A stretch of 64,000 nucleotides of DNA from the NCBI RefSeq assembly GCF_014905615.1, contig NZ_AQGU01000025.1:310001-374000 (forward strand), read 5' to 3'. The position numbers and the translations under genes were made by a program. The notes under the pieces were generated by a model, which saw nothing but the letters and a program-made list of their open reading frames with translations, searched no databases and had not been told where the DNA came from. Below are positions 9,597 through 17,680 of this stretch, one piece after another; within the stretch, counting starts at the first letter, position 1; each line of letters opens with the position of its first letter. The stretch is from Pseudoalteromonas aliena SW19 (GTDB lineage Bacteria > Pseudomonadota > Gammaproteobacteria > Enterobacterales > Alteromonadaceae).

Positions 9597-9625
9597 TTGT
9601 TTAGCGTACAAGTGTACGCTAAAGT
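9597..9625 (+). promoter_or_regulatory. fabA promoter with FabR-type operator
   Basis: A palindrome with 10-bp arms and a 2-bp centre occupies 9601-9622 (core AGCGTACAAGTGTACGCT at 9603-9620). It closely resembles the FabR site known from the enterobacterial fabA and fabB promoters. It fills the 17-bp spacer between TTGTTT (9597-9602) and TAAAGT (9620-9625), so binding would block RNA polymerase. Palindrome and spacing are seen directly; the FabR assignment is by motif resemblance. Confidence 0.75.
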
Positions 9626-9656
9626 ACTTGGCAATTTCTAAGCGAAGATAAGTGTT

Positions 9657-10172
9657 ATGGAACCTAAAAATAGCTATACAAAAGAAGAGTTGATCCTGTG
9701 TGGTCAAGGTGAAATGTTTGGTGAAGGTAACTGCCGTTTACCAAGCGACAACATGTTAATGATGGATCGCATTACCTCTATTACTGCTGATGGCGGTATT
9801 CATGGTAAAGGCGAAATTATTGCTGAGCTTGATATTGATCCTAGCCTTTGGTTTTTTGATTGCCATTTTAAAGGCGATCCAGTAATGCCAGGCTGTTTAG
9901 GCTTAGATGCTATGTGGCAACTGGTTGGCTTTTACTTAGGTTGGTCTGGTGGACCAGGTCTTGGCCGTGCGCTAGGTGTAGGTGAAGTTAAATTTACTGG
10001 CCAAATTTTACCAACTAATAAAAAAGTAACTTACCGCCTTGTAATGAAACGCGTTATTAAACGTAAATTATTTATGGGTGTTGCTGATGGCACTGTAGAA
10101 GTCGATGGCCGAGTAATTTACGAAGCTAAAGATTTAAAAGTGGGCTTGTTCCAAGACACTAGCGCGTTTTAA
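9657..10172 (+). CDS. fabA: 3-hydroxyacyl-[acyl-carrier-protein] dehydratase/isomerase FabA
   Basis: FabA dehydrates 3-hydroxydecanoyl-ACP and isomerises trans-2- to cis-3-decenoyl-ACP, the branch point to unsaturated fatty acids. The 171-aa length is standard, and the active-site His70 ([12 protein letters not shown]) and Asp84 (LGLDAMWQL) sit at the same numbers as in the E. coli enzyme. It is monocistronic: its own promoter with a FabR-like operator lies upstream, and a strong terminator follows. The other side of the intergenic region serves the divergent QueD-like gene. Confidence 0.97.
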   Translation: MEPKNSYTKEELILCGQGEMFGEGNCRLPSDNMLMMDRITSITADGGIHGKGEIIAELDIDPSLWFFDCHFKGDPVMPGCLGLDAMWQLVGFYLGWSGGPGLGRALGVGEVKFTGQILPTNKKVTYRLVMKRVIKRKLFMGVADGTVEVDGRVIYEAKDLKVGLFQDTSAF

Positions 10173-10217
10173 ATGACTCAACTTAAACTGTTTAGGTTGT
10201 AAATTTAGTGCACAAAC

Positions 10218-10246
10218 AAAAAGGCCTCCAACGTGGAGGCCTTTTT
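10218..10246. terminator. Bidirectional terminator between fabA and rmf
   Basis: A perfect inverted repeat (AAAAAGGCCTCC / GGAGGCCTTTTT) with a short AACGT-type loop has an A-run on one side and a T-run on the other. It therefore serves both convergent genes. Confidence 0.9.
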
Positions 10247-10268
10247 GCTTAAATTCGACTATAGATTA

Positions 10269-10439
10269 TTATGTTTTGTACATGTTGCGATTTTCTATCG
10301 CCTCACGCCAACCACCTAACCACTCCGATTTGGGATCTACTTGTTGATAAGGGCATAGCTCCTTTGAGCGACCTGCTAAGCCTGCTTTAAAACCTTGAGA
10401 ATGAGCTCTTTCTAGACGATCTCTTTTCTGTCTCTTCAT
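10269..10439 (-). CDS. rmf: Ribosome modulation factor
   Basis: RMF is a small basic protein that dimerises 70S ribosomes into inactive 100S particles in stationary phase. The 56-aa product, starting MKRQKRDRLERAHSQGFKAG, is very close to E. coli RMF, including AGRSKELCPYQ and WLGGWREA. I use the ATG at 10439. The upstream in-frame ATG would add five residues that the family lacks. The gene faces fabA across a shared terminator. Confidence 0.95.
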   Translation of the reverse strand: MKRQKRDRLERAHSQGFKAGLAGRSKELCPYQQVDPKSEWLGGWREAIENRNMYKT

Positions 10440-10847
10440 CGGTAATATCCTCACCTTTTTATTTATATATTGTGTAGCATTAGTGAAATCTACATTTAAT
10501 GAATAGTTAATAAAAATGTAAAATTCAAATCATAAAAGCAATTAAAGTGTTTGACTTTAACTAAGCTGCTGATGCAAAAATGAATTAACATTTAAAAAAG
10601 TAAGTGGTCATACAACATTTAATTTGACCGGTTTTATGCGAAATAAAATACGACTTAATAATCGCTAAAATGTACTTAAGTACATAAATTACGACTCGTG
10701 TGTTTTGAGTAAGTTCCAAATAAAAATGTAATCGTGACACTTTTATTGCAATTATTTCTGATTATCGATTTATTGCAATGTGAACTTTTTTTAAACAATT
10801 TAACTTTATACTTGATTATTTAAAGTCGATCGGTCTAATATAAGTTC
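10440..10847. other. Divergent rmf / acuR intergenic region
   Basis: This 408-bp AT-rich gap contains the rmf promoter (leftwards) and the acuR promoter (rightwards). The only site I can support is the AcuR-type operator at 10824-10836. The rest shows no open reading frame or clear hairpin. Confidence 0.6.
10824..10836 (+). promoter_or_regulatory. Predicted AcuR operator upstream of acuR
   Basis: AGTCGATCGGTCT lies 11 bp before the acuR start. Its GATCGGTCTAA core recurs at 11510-11521 in front of acuI. The position suggests autoregulation by the TetR-type AcuR. Confidence 0.65.
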
Positions 10848-11483
10848 ATGAATAAAAATACATCAATACCTGTACGCCGTGGTCGCCCACCTAAAATAGC
10901 CAGAGATAACGCCGATACTAAAGCGTTACTTATTCGCACGGGCCTAGAAACCCTAACCGAATTTGGTTTTAGCGCTACAGGGCTAGATACCATTTTAAAA
11001 AAAGCAGCGGTGCCGAAAGGCTCTTTTTATCACTACTTTAAAAGTAAAGAAGCCTACGGTATTGCATTGGTCGATGCATACGACAGTTATTTTATTGCCA
11101 AGCTTACCCATTATTTACAGCAAGAAGATGTCCCCCCACTTGAGCGAATTGTTAATTTTACCCAAAGTGCGATTAAAGGGATGAAAAAATACGATTACAA
11201 ACGAGGCTGTTTAGTCGGCAATTTAAATCAAGAACTCAATCACTTGAGTGATGAGTTTAAAACCAGATTAATGCAAAGCTACACCACATGGCAAAATCAT
11301 GTAGAAGAATGCTTAAATCAAGCGAAGCAACAAGGCACTATTGCAAACAGCGTAAATACACACCTAATGAGCGCATATTTTTGGATAGGCTGGGAAGGCG
11401 CAGTTATGCGTGCCAAGCTCACAAAATCAAATACCCCACTTACTTTATATACAGAAATGTTTTTACGCGCATTATTAACCTAA
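10848..11483 (+). CDS. acuR: TetR-family regulator AcuR
   Basis: This 211-aa TetR repressor has an N-terminal HTH (residues 25-70, VPKGSFYHYFKSKEAYG) and a ligand domain containing KRGCLVGNLNQEL and YFWIGWEGAVMRAKL. These segments match AcuR of the DMSP/acrylate system in Rhodobacter, where acrylate or acryloyl-CoA relieves repression. It lies 49 bp ahead of acuI on the same strand, with matching operators in front of each gene. Assignment rests on recognised motifs and context. Confidence 0.85.
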   Translation: MNKNTSIPVRRGRPPKIARDNADTKALLIRTGLETLTEFGFSATGLDTILKKAAVPKGSFYHYFKSKEAYGIALVDAYDSYFIAKLTHYLQQEDVPPLERIVNFTQSAIKGMKKYDYKRGCLVGNLNQELNHLSDEFKTRLMQSYTTWQNHVEECLNQAKQQGTIANSVNTHLMSAYFWIGWEGAVMRAKLTKSNTPLTLYTEMFLRALLT

Positions 11484-11506
11484 TGCGTTTTTATTTGCCA
11501 GTTAAA

Positions 11507-11519
11507 AGACGATCGGTCT
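11507..11519 (+). promoter_or_regulatory. Predicted AcuR operator upstream of acuI
   Basis: AGACGATCGGTCT is an inverted repeat, AGAC-N5-GTCT, ending 13 bp before the acuI start. It shares ten consecutive bases (GATCGGTCTA) with the site before acuR. Confidence 0.7.
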
Positions 11520-11532
11520 AAAAGGATATCCC

Positions 11533-12525
11533 ATGAATAAGCCAATTAAAGCCATTGTTATTAATAAAGAAGATAATAACTACAGCGCCTTATTATCTAC
11601 TATCGAACATAGTGATTTACCAAACGAAAACGTATCTATAAACGTTCTATACAGCACGCTTAATTATAAAGATGGTTTAGCGATTACAGGTAAAGGGCCG
11701 GTAGTACGAAGCTTCCCAATGGTGCCCGGTATCGACTTAGTGGGTATTGTTACAAATTCTACCAGCGATGAATTTAAAAACGGCGATAACGTAATTTTAA
11801 ACGGTTTTGGCGTGGGTGAAAAACATTGGGGCGGACTTGCACAAAAAGCAGCACTTAATAGCGACTGGTTAATCCCCTTACCTGCCGGGATCTCCCCAAA
11901 ACAAGCTATGCAAATAGGCACTGCAGGATATACCGCCATGCTAAGCGTGATAGCGCTCGAAAAACAAGGTATTACGCCAGAGTCTGGCGAAATACTGGTA
12001 ACAGGTGCTAATGGTGGCGTAGGCAGCTTTGCTATTTATTTACTAAATCAACTTGGTTACAACGTAACCGCTGCAACAGGACGGTTAGATCAAAGCGAGT
12101 ATTTAAAAGAGCTAGGTGCAACACAAATCATTAGCCGCGATGAGTTCTCGACCCCTAGTAAACCATTACAAAAAGAGCGTTTTGCTGCAGCGATAGATTC
12201 TGTCGGTAGCCACACACTTGCAAACATTTGTGCTTCATTAAAATATGGTGGTGTAGTTACAGCGTGCGGACTTGCACAAGGTATGGATTTACCTGCCTCA
12301 GTTGCACCTTTTATTTTACGTGGTGTATCACTTATTGGTATTGATAGCGTAATGCGCCCTAAAGCAGATAGAATCGAGGCATGGGATCATTTAGCTAAAT
12401 TAGTAAACGCTGATTATTTAGATAAAATTTCGACTGAAATAACGCTAGAACAGGTAATTGATAACGCAGAGCGACTTATGGAAGGTAAAATTAGAGGTCG
12501 CGTTGTAGTTAATTGCCAAAGTTGA
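11533..12525 (+). CDS. acuI: Acryloyl-CoA reductase AcuI (MDR family)
   Basis: AcuI reduces acryloyl-CoA to propionyl-CoA with NADPH and detoxifies acrylate derived from DMSP or other sources. The 330-aa protein is a zinc-free medium-chain reductase. It has LNYKDGLAITGKG near residue 45, a GANGGVGSFAIYLL nucleotide-binding motif near 157, and VSLIGIDSVMRP as in the YhdH/AcuI subfamily. The upstream regulator and operator support the specific call over generic quinone oxidoreductase. AAAGGA precedes the ATG. No dddD/dddP-type lyase is in the window. Confidence 0.88.
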   Translation: MNKPIKAIVINKEDNNYSALLSTIEHSDLPNENVSINVLYSTLNYKDGLAITGKGPVVRSFPMVPGIDLVGIVTNSTSDEFKNGDNVILNGFGVGEKHWGGLAQKAALNSDWLIPLPAGISPKQAMQIGTAGYTAMLSVIALEKQGITPESGEILVTGANGGVGSFAIYLLNQLGYNVTAATGRLDQSEYLKELGATQIISRDEFSTPSKPLQKERFAAAIDSVGSHTLANICASLKYGGVVTACGLAQGMDLPASVAPFILRGVSLIGIDSVMRPKADRIEAWDHLAKLVNADYLDKISTEITLEQVIDNAERLMEGKIRGRVVVNCQS

Positions 12526-12597
12526 GCTATTTGCACTGTTAAAGCCTCCTTATTAAATTTATAATACAATTTATATTTTAATAACGAGGTAACACCT

Positions 12598-13014
12598 ATG
12601 AGCAACCAAGAACTTTTCAGTAATAACCCACTGCAAGGCGTAAAATTAGAACAAGTGGTTGAAGAGCTGGTTGAACAATACGGGTGGGAACTCCTGCACG
12701 CTTATTTACAACTTAACTGTTTTAAAAATAACCCCGATATAAAATCTGCGGTGAAATTTTTACGTAAAACACAGTGGGCACAAGAGAAAGTAGATAATTT
12801 TTACCTATACCGTCTTAAAAATTTGCCTAAGCCTGACGATGTTCAATATGAACTCCCCCCACGTGACCGTGTTATCCCAGCGGATCATAAACCTAGTGAA
12901 CCGTGTGAACTTAGTTTTGTTGATGCGAAGCGAATTATAGAAAAGAAAGAAACTAAACAACGTGCTCGCGATCGTAAACAACGCTCTAATTCTAGTAACC
13001 CTTGGGGTAACTAA
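12598..13014 (+). CDS. VF530 (DUF2132) family protein
   Basis: This 138-aa protein has an N-terminal VF530 domain (residues 8-75: NNPLQGVKLEQVVEELVEQ, GWELLHAYLQLNCF, FLRKTQWAQEKVDNFYLYR). The charged C-terminal tail is lysine/arginine rich. VF530 was structurally characterised as a small DNA-binding-like helical domain; its cellular role is unknown. It appears to be monocistronic with GAGGT before the ATG and a hairpin after the stop. Confidence 0.87.
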   Translation: MSNQELFSNNPLQGVKLEQVVEELVEQYGWELLHAYLQLNCFKNNPDIKSAVKFLRKTQWAQEKVDNFYLYRLKNLPKPDDVQYELPPRDRVIPADHKPSEPCELSFVDAKRIIEKKETKQRARDRKQRSNSSNPWGN

Positions 13015-13030
13015 AATAGTTTCAGCTTAA

Positions 13031-13070
13031 TGTTATTAGAACTGCTGTAGTTTACAGCACTCTAATAACA
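13031..13070. terminator. Long hairpin after the VF530 gene
   Basis: An inverted repeat of about 17 bp with one bulge (TGTTATTAGA..CTGCTGTA pairing with TACAGCA..TCTAATAACA) encloses a short loop. It has no proper T-run, so it may be a processing or weak terminator structure. Confidence 0.5.
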
Positions 13071-13129
13071 CTAAATTCATTCTCACTCTGTCTATTTATT
13101 ATGATAATCATACTATTGCAAATAAAAGT

Positions 13130-13624
13130 TTAGAGTTTATGTTCAGCTAAAGGAAGTGAATAGAGAGCCCTATTTGCAGCCTCAAGTGTTTCTTTTATCC
13201 AGATGTTATATACAAACAGATTTCTCTTTGCTATCTGCGCTATTTCGTCGGCTGGGATCAGTTCTCTATCTGTTAAAACACGTATTGCTTCAAAATCACA
13301 TTCATCGGAGCCTGTTGCTGATGCCCATTTTTTTAAATCGTTTACGCATTCATTCAATGTTTCATCGTCGTAGCAGGAAATTATTTGAATAATAAGGGAA
13401 TATCTCCAGTCATTGTCGGCTTTATTTGCTGCAACAAGTACCCTTTCGACTTCATTTTTGCCAAGCTTTATAAAATATTGATATATTGGGCCAGCAATAG
13501 GCCAATTAGGATCGCATGTCCAAGATAATAACTCGTCTAGGTATTCCGTGTTTTGCGGATAACCTATAGTAATAATTTCATCTACTGCCGCTTGATCCCC
13601 TTTATCTAATATTTTATTAGTCAT
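13130..13624 (-). CDS. DUF5071-like protein
   Basis: This 164-aa soluble protein is rich in acidic and aromatic residues. A helical repeat-like N-terminus contains LLSWTCDPNWPIAGPIYQYFIKLG and WRYSLIIQIISCYDDE. The D-x-NWP-x-AGP segment is what I associate with DUF5071, a family often found near toxin-immunity or integron loci, but I am not certain. No partner gene is adjacent: the VF530 gene converges on it and a 160-bp gap separates the hemerythrin gene. Function unknown. Confidence 0.6.
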   Translation of the reverse strand: MTNKILDKGDQAAVDEIITIGYPQNTEYLDELLSWTCDPNWPIAGPIYQYFIKLGKNEVERVLVAANKADNDWRYSLIIQIISCYDDETLNECVNDLKKWASATGSDECDFEAIRVLTDRELIPADEIAQIAKRNLFVYNIWIKETLEAANRALYSLPLAEHKL

Positions 13625-13786
13625 TTGTATTCCTTTTTATATGCTTGATTATTCAGCTGTATGACAAAATAGCATTTAGCTAAATAGTTATATGCGTTAA
13701 TAGGGCAACTATTTAAGCTCTTCATCATAAATATATAGAAAATAACTACAAGCACGAACCACTAAATTAGCGTCAAATCAAAGAAC

Positions 13787-14353
13787 CTAATATTTAAGAA
13801 AGATAGGAATAATAATTTCCTCTTCATCATACAAATGTTGAGTTAAAATTAGATCAACTGTTTCAGCTCTTTGATAAAGCTTACCAATGGTAGAATAGCT
13901 AAAACCCATTAATAAACTCTGATTAAGAGATATTTTGAGTTCAAATAATGCCGTTGACAAGCGTTTATGATCATTCTCTAATAAGTCTATACCTGCAGCT
14001 AACTTTGGCTCAATCTTTTTAAACCCAGGAAAATAAGAGTGATCTTCAATTAAGTGATGACGTTCAGCATTTTCAAATAATTGATAACATAGCGCTTCAA
14101 TTTTCTTCAATTCAGATCTTATTGTAAACTGTGCTATCTGACTTTCTAACAATGATTTTAAAGCTTTTAATATTTGAGATGACGTGTACATCAACCCTTC
14201 GTGATAATGAATAAAAAACTGAGCTTTGCCATGGTATTTAGGGTGAAAATGCCATTTTCCTCTTTCAATATTAATGAGTGATTTTTTAATCAACAAAGGC
14301 AGTTCCCGACGTTTAGTGACATCAAAATCAGCCTGTGTAAAGTCAATTGACAT
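13787..14353 (-). CDS. Hemerythrin HHE domain-containing protein
   Basis: This 188-aa all-helical protein has histidines and acids spaced as in HHE cation-binding domains: FIHYHEG near residue 50, HHLIEDHSYFPGF near 100, LENDHKRL near 127 and LTQHLYDEEEIIIPIF near the C-terminus. It probably binds a di-iron centre and senses or handles oxygen, NO or peroxide. It is the last gene of the isochorismatase-pirin-monooxygenase run on the minus strand, 39 bp after the previous stop. Confidence 0.82.
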   Translation of the reverse strand: MSIDFTQADFDVTKRRELPLLIKKSLINIERGKWHFHPKYHGKAQFFIHYHEGLMYTSSQILKALKSLLESQIAQFTIRSELKKIEALCYQLFENAERHHLIEDHSYFPGFKKIEPKLAAGIDLLENDHKRLSTALFELKISLNQSLLMGFSYSTIGKLYQRAETVDLILTQHLYDEEEIIIPIFLKY

Positions 14354-14392
14354 CTTGCAAGTTCTATAATGTGGTATGGCAACCGTTAATGG

Positions 14393-14944
14393 CTAAAATA
14401 ACCATCTACCAAATAATTTAACGAGTAGTGGCATAATAAAAAGTACCATTATAGGAACAATTAAAGTCAATGAGGTCAACGTTATTACAACAGAAGTATC
14501 AATGAATGAGGCAACTATACCTGGAATAAAATGTACTGGTAGCGAAAGACCCAATATGGTCATTAGTATCATTTTTAATGGTGACATTTTCTGCCCCGCT
14601 TCATTTTGACTGCTACCTAGTAAAATATCCATACCATGATGCTGATAGTGCTCATATTCTGGGACAATATCACTAAACTCTATGCACTTAGCAAGCCACT
14701 GTGCACGTTCATTTGATGCCATCCATTGCTCAAGATTTAAAAAATTATCGAATCGAAAAATACAAATATAGTGTAGTTTATTCTCATCTAGTGGTTTTAT
14801 TACGTCGGTACCAATAAAACCACTAAACAATTGACAAGCTTTCTCTATTCCTTCGAGCCAGCACTGAAAAACAGCTTGTTTTTCTGGCCTAACATTGTGT
14901 CGAACAATAACAGTTACTTGTTTGTTATTATTGGTAATTGTCAT
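14393..14944 (-). CDS. Antibiotic biosynthesis monooxygenase (ABM) domain protein with two membrane helices
   Basis: This 183-aa protein has an N-terminal ABM dimeric ferredoxin-like barrel (residues 8-105: VIVRHNVRPEKQAVFQCWLEG, and FDNFLNLEQWMAS). Two C-terminal hydrophobic helices follow (about 122-143 and 150-176). ABM domains include small monooxygenases and haem-degrading proteins; the transmembrane tail anchors this subfamily. It overlaps the pirin stop/start by 4 bp (ATGA), so the two are translationally coupled. Substrate unknown. Confidence 0.82.
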   Translation of the reverse strand: MTITNNNKQVTVIVRHNVRPEKQAVFQCWLEGIEKACQLFSGFIGTDVIKPLDENKLHYICIFRFDNFLNLEQWMASNERAQWLAKCIEFSDIVPEYEHYQHHGMDILLGSSQNEAGQKMSPLKMILMTILGLSLPVHFIPGIVASFIDTSVVITLTSLTLIVPIMVLFIMPLLVKLFGRWLF

Positions 14945-15618
14945 ATGATTTCCTTGATGAGAATGATCATAGTATCTTCTTTAATATCCAGCTGTAAGCT
15001 ATCGCCTTTTACTAAATCCCCCTCAGTAATCATTTCACCATTCGCAGAGCCACTGCCTTTTGTTATATACATAAGAAAAGGTTGCTGAATATTAACTTTT
15101 TTACCCGCAGCTAAATAACCCACATCAATTAGCGTCCGGCTGCTAAATGTGTCATCGTTGCTCGAATCTCCTCCATAAACTCGCATCATGCCTTCATTAG
15201 GAAGCTCATAAAACTTATAGTCTGCACAAGCGCCTGCTTTTTCAGGTAATACCCATAGCTGTATCATCCTATTTTTAGTTTTATCCGGATTTATTTCATT
15301 ATGAGAAAACCCTTGCCCGCCAGCACGCTGTACTTGTACTTGCCCTGCTTCTAATGATTGACCGTGCTCAAGCGACCCTTCATGACTAACACGCCCTTTA
15401 ACCATAACAGAAATAACATCCACTTCTTTATGGCTATGCATAGTGGTATCACCTAAGGGATTAAACTGCGCATCTGCTAAATAAATGAAACGCCCAATTC
15501 CTTGCCAAGTTCCAGGATTAGATCGTCCTGAAAAGGCGCTATTATCCATTACTAATCGATGTTCTTTAAGACCTGCAAAGCCACCAAGTTTTAAATCATC
15601 ACGATGTAAAATTTTCAT
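14941..15618 (-). CDS. Pirin family bicupin protein
   Basis: This 225-aa bicupin has the pirin metal site in the N-terminal cupin: TTMHSHKEVDVISVMVKG and later FSHNE supply the His/Glu ligands, expected to bind Fe or Ni. The second cupin (residues 140-220) is shorter. Bacterial pirins include quercetinases and regulators of other enzymes. The position between an isochorismatase-fold hydrolase and an ABM monooxygenase suggests a role in aromatic or quinone detoxification. This is inference from context. Confidence 0.87.
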   Translation of the reverse strand: MKILHRDDLKLGGFAGLKEHRLVMDNSAFSGRSNPGTWQGIGRFIYLADAQFNPLGDTTMHSHKEVDVISVMVKGRVSHEGSLEHGQSLEAGQVQVQRAGGQGFSHNEINPDKTKNRMIQLWVLPEKAGACADYKFYELPNEGMMRVYGGDSSNDDTFSSRTLIDVGYLAAGKKVNIQQPFLMYITKGSGSANGEMITEGDLVKGDSLQLDIKEDTMIILIKEII

Positions 15619-15695
15619 TTTCGACCTCTTTATATTTAATTAAATTAGAAAGGCACAAAATAAGCTCTTTATATTTTATGCCTTAAAATAATAGC

Positions 15696-16295
15696 TTAAT
15701 TTTCTTCAGCTATTGCAGCATATAGCTCACCTAACACTTCCATTACTGCTGGACCTGCTCCTGTTGACCAGTCTTCGACTAGCTCAGACAAGATCTGAAT
15801 GGTACTTGCTACATAGGCCCCTGACTGTCTTATTCGATCTAAAGCAATATCATCACCTACTTTAGTACCTGACCCTGAAGCGTCTGCCACTACCTGAACT
15901 TCGTAACCTTCTTCAATTGCACTTAATGCTGGATACAGTACACAAACCTCGGTTAATAACCCTGACATGATCAAGTTTTTTCTACCTGTTTGTTTAACAG
16001 CATCATTGAAATCTGGATCTGCCATACAATCAACTGTTCCCAGTCTTTTAACACGCGCTGCAAAAGCGTCTGGAATAATACGCTCAAGCTCAGGAAATAA
16101 AGAACCCTGAGCATCGGCTTCCATGCTGCTTGTTAATACAACCGGCATACCTAGTGCTGCAGCTGCCTTAGCAAGTGCCAGTGTATTTCGCTTCATTACT
16201 TCTACAGGCCCAGAATTCATCCAACCCGCAGTCCCTACTTGATGATCAATTAAAAGCATTACCGCATTGTCTGAGTTATATCTTTTATGTGCCAT
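15696..16295 (-). CDS. Isochorismatase-fold cysteine hydrolase (YcaC-like)
   Basis: This 199-aa cysteine hydrolase has the triad signature: Asp17 in VMLLIDHQVG, a Lys in the AARVKRLG region and the nucleophilic Cys in SGLLTEVCVLYPAL. The closest style is YcaC-type hydrolases of unknown substrate. It is the first gene of a four-gene minus-strand run and is divergent from a LysR regulator whose palindromic site lies between them, so it is probably the induced target. Confidence 0.87.
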   Translation of the reverse strand: MAHKRYNSDNAVMLLIDHQVGTAGWMNSGPVEVMKRNTLALAKAAAALGMPVVLTSSMEADAQGSLFPELERIIPDAFAARVKRLGTVDCMADPDFNDAVKQTGRKNLIMSGLLTEVCVLYPALSAIEEGYEVQVVADASGSGTKVGDDIALDRIRQSGAYVASTIQILSELVEDWSTGAGPAVMEVLGELYAAIAEEN

Positions 16296-16385
16296 TATTT
16301 CTCTCCATCTACTATCGTTATTGTTTACATTAGTAGCTAGATTAGACTGATTATATACAGAGATAAATAGCCTATAATGAGACTA

Positions 16386-16407
16386 ATTGTTTCATTAATG
16401 GAACAAT
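16386..16407. promoter_or_regulatory. LysR-type palindromic operator
   Basis: A 22-bp near-perfect palindrome (ATTGTTTCATT / AATGGAACAAT, one mismatched pair) lies in the divergent region 91 bp upstream of the isochorismatase-type gene. A matching half, ATGAAACAAT, occurs at 16570-16579 right before the LysR start codon. One site plus a second half near the regulator start fits autoregulation and target activation. Confidence 0.7.
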
Positions 16408-16582
16408 CAAAGCTCATTAATTTATTACGTACTGCAGTTAAAAAATAATGCCGGTTAAGTAAAATAAGGATTGGCATTACTAATATATTTATAACACGCT
16501 CTAAAGCAAAAAAATGATGGGTTATTGTGCATCAATAAAAATGGAGTAATATAGATGATAATCTCACTTATGAAACAATCGT

Positions 16583-17497
16583 ATGACCAATTATAATGAT
16601 ATGTCACTATTTGCTCATGTAGTTGATGCTGGCAGCTTTACTGCGGCGGCTGAATTAACTCAAATACCTAAATCAACAATCAGTCGTCGCATAGCAGATC
16701 TTGAAACATCATTGAGTGCTCACTTATTAGAGCGAACCACAAGAAGGCTCAGACTCACAGAAGTAGGCAGCATATACTATCAATATTGTCGACGGATCAT
16801 CGAAGAAGCCGAATCGGCTGAAATTTCTGTGAGTCAGTTTATAGGCGAGCCTAAAGGTACTTTACGAATAAATACATCTGTAACTATCGGTCAACATTTA
16901 GTTGGCCCATTACTCGCTGAGTTTTTGCAAGCTTACCCCGATATTAATATTCAGTTATTAACGACAAATAGGTTGGTTAATTTAATAGACGAGGGCTTTG
17001 ATCTTGCTATACGCGTCGGCGAACTTGCTGACTCTTCCCTTATTTCTAAATATTTAGGTTCTACTCAACTTAAGTGTTACGCCAGTACTAAATATGTTAA
17101 AGATATGGGACAGCCTGAATCACCAGGAGATCTTATTAATTATAAGTGCATTACAATGAGTAACAATCTTCAATCAAACAATTGGATCTTGGAAGGCCAT
17201 GAAAAAGAGACTGTAAATATACCTATAAACAATAAAGTTGTGGTCTATGATTTTACTATTGCCAGAGAGCTGGTCTTTAAAAATACTGGTATAGCAATGT
17301 TGCCCAATTATTTAGTAAAAGATGAGCCATACTCTTCAAGTATACAAACTGTTTTAAACTATTGGAGTAGTCCAAATATAGAGCTACATGCCATATATCC
17401 AAGTCGAAAAGGTATGACGCCAAAATTAAGGGTATTTTTAGATTTCATAGCGACGAAATTTAGAATGGAAAGCTTATTTAACAAAAATTCAGGTTAA
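16583..17497 (+). CDS. LysR family transcriptional regulator
   Basis: This 304-aa LTTR has an N-terminal winged HTH (residues 5-62, GSFTAAAELTQIPKSTISRRIADLE) and a substrate-binding domain of the CrgA/AaeR-like group. It is divergent from the isochorismatase-pirin operon, which it likely controls through the ATTGTTTCAT palindrome between them. The ATG follows directly after a half-site of that palindrome, supporting autorepression. Confidence 0.9.
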   Translation: MTNYNDMSLFAHVVDAGSFTAAAELTQIPKSTISRRIADLETSLSAHLLERTTRRLRLTEVGSIYYQYCRRIIEEAESAEISVSQFIGEPKGTLRINTSVTIGQHLVGPLLAEFLQAYPDINIQLLTTNRLVNLIDEGFDLAIRVGELADSSLISKYLGSTQLKCYASTKYVKDMGQPESPGDLINYKCITMSNNLQSNNWILEGHEKETVNIPINNKVVVYDFTIARELVFKNTGIAMLPNYLVKDEPYSSSIQTVLNYWSSPNIELHAIYPSRKGMTPKLRVFLDFIATKFRMESLFNKNSG

Positions 17498-17680
17498 AAG
17501 ATCTACGAGTATTATAATACATTGATTAAATGTAGTGTTTTAACTGTTAGTAGTTGATGTTAATGTAACTCTCAAAACTTTTTTATTTAGTTTTAGTAAG
17601 CTAAACTTAGAAATAATGGCTAAGCGAAGATTATCCTTCTAATAAGTATAGGTATTTGTAACTAAAAGGAAATTTTTAAT

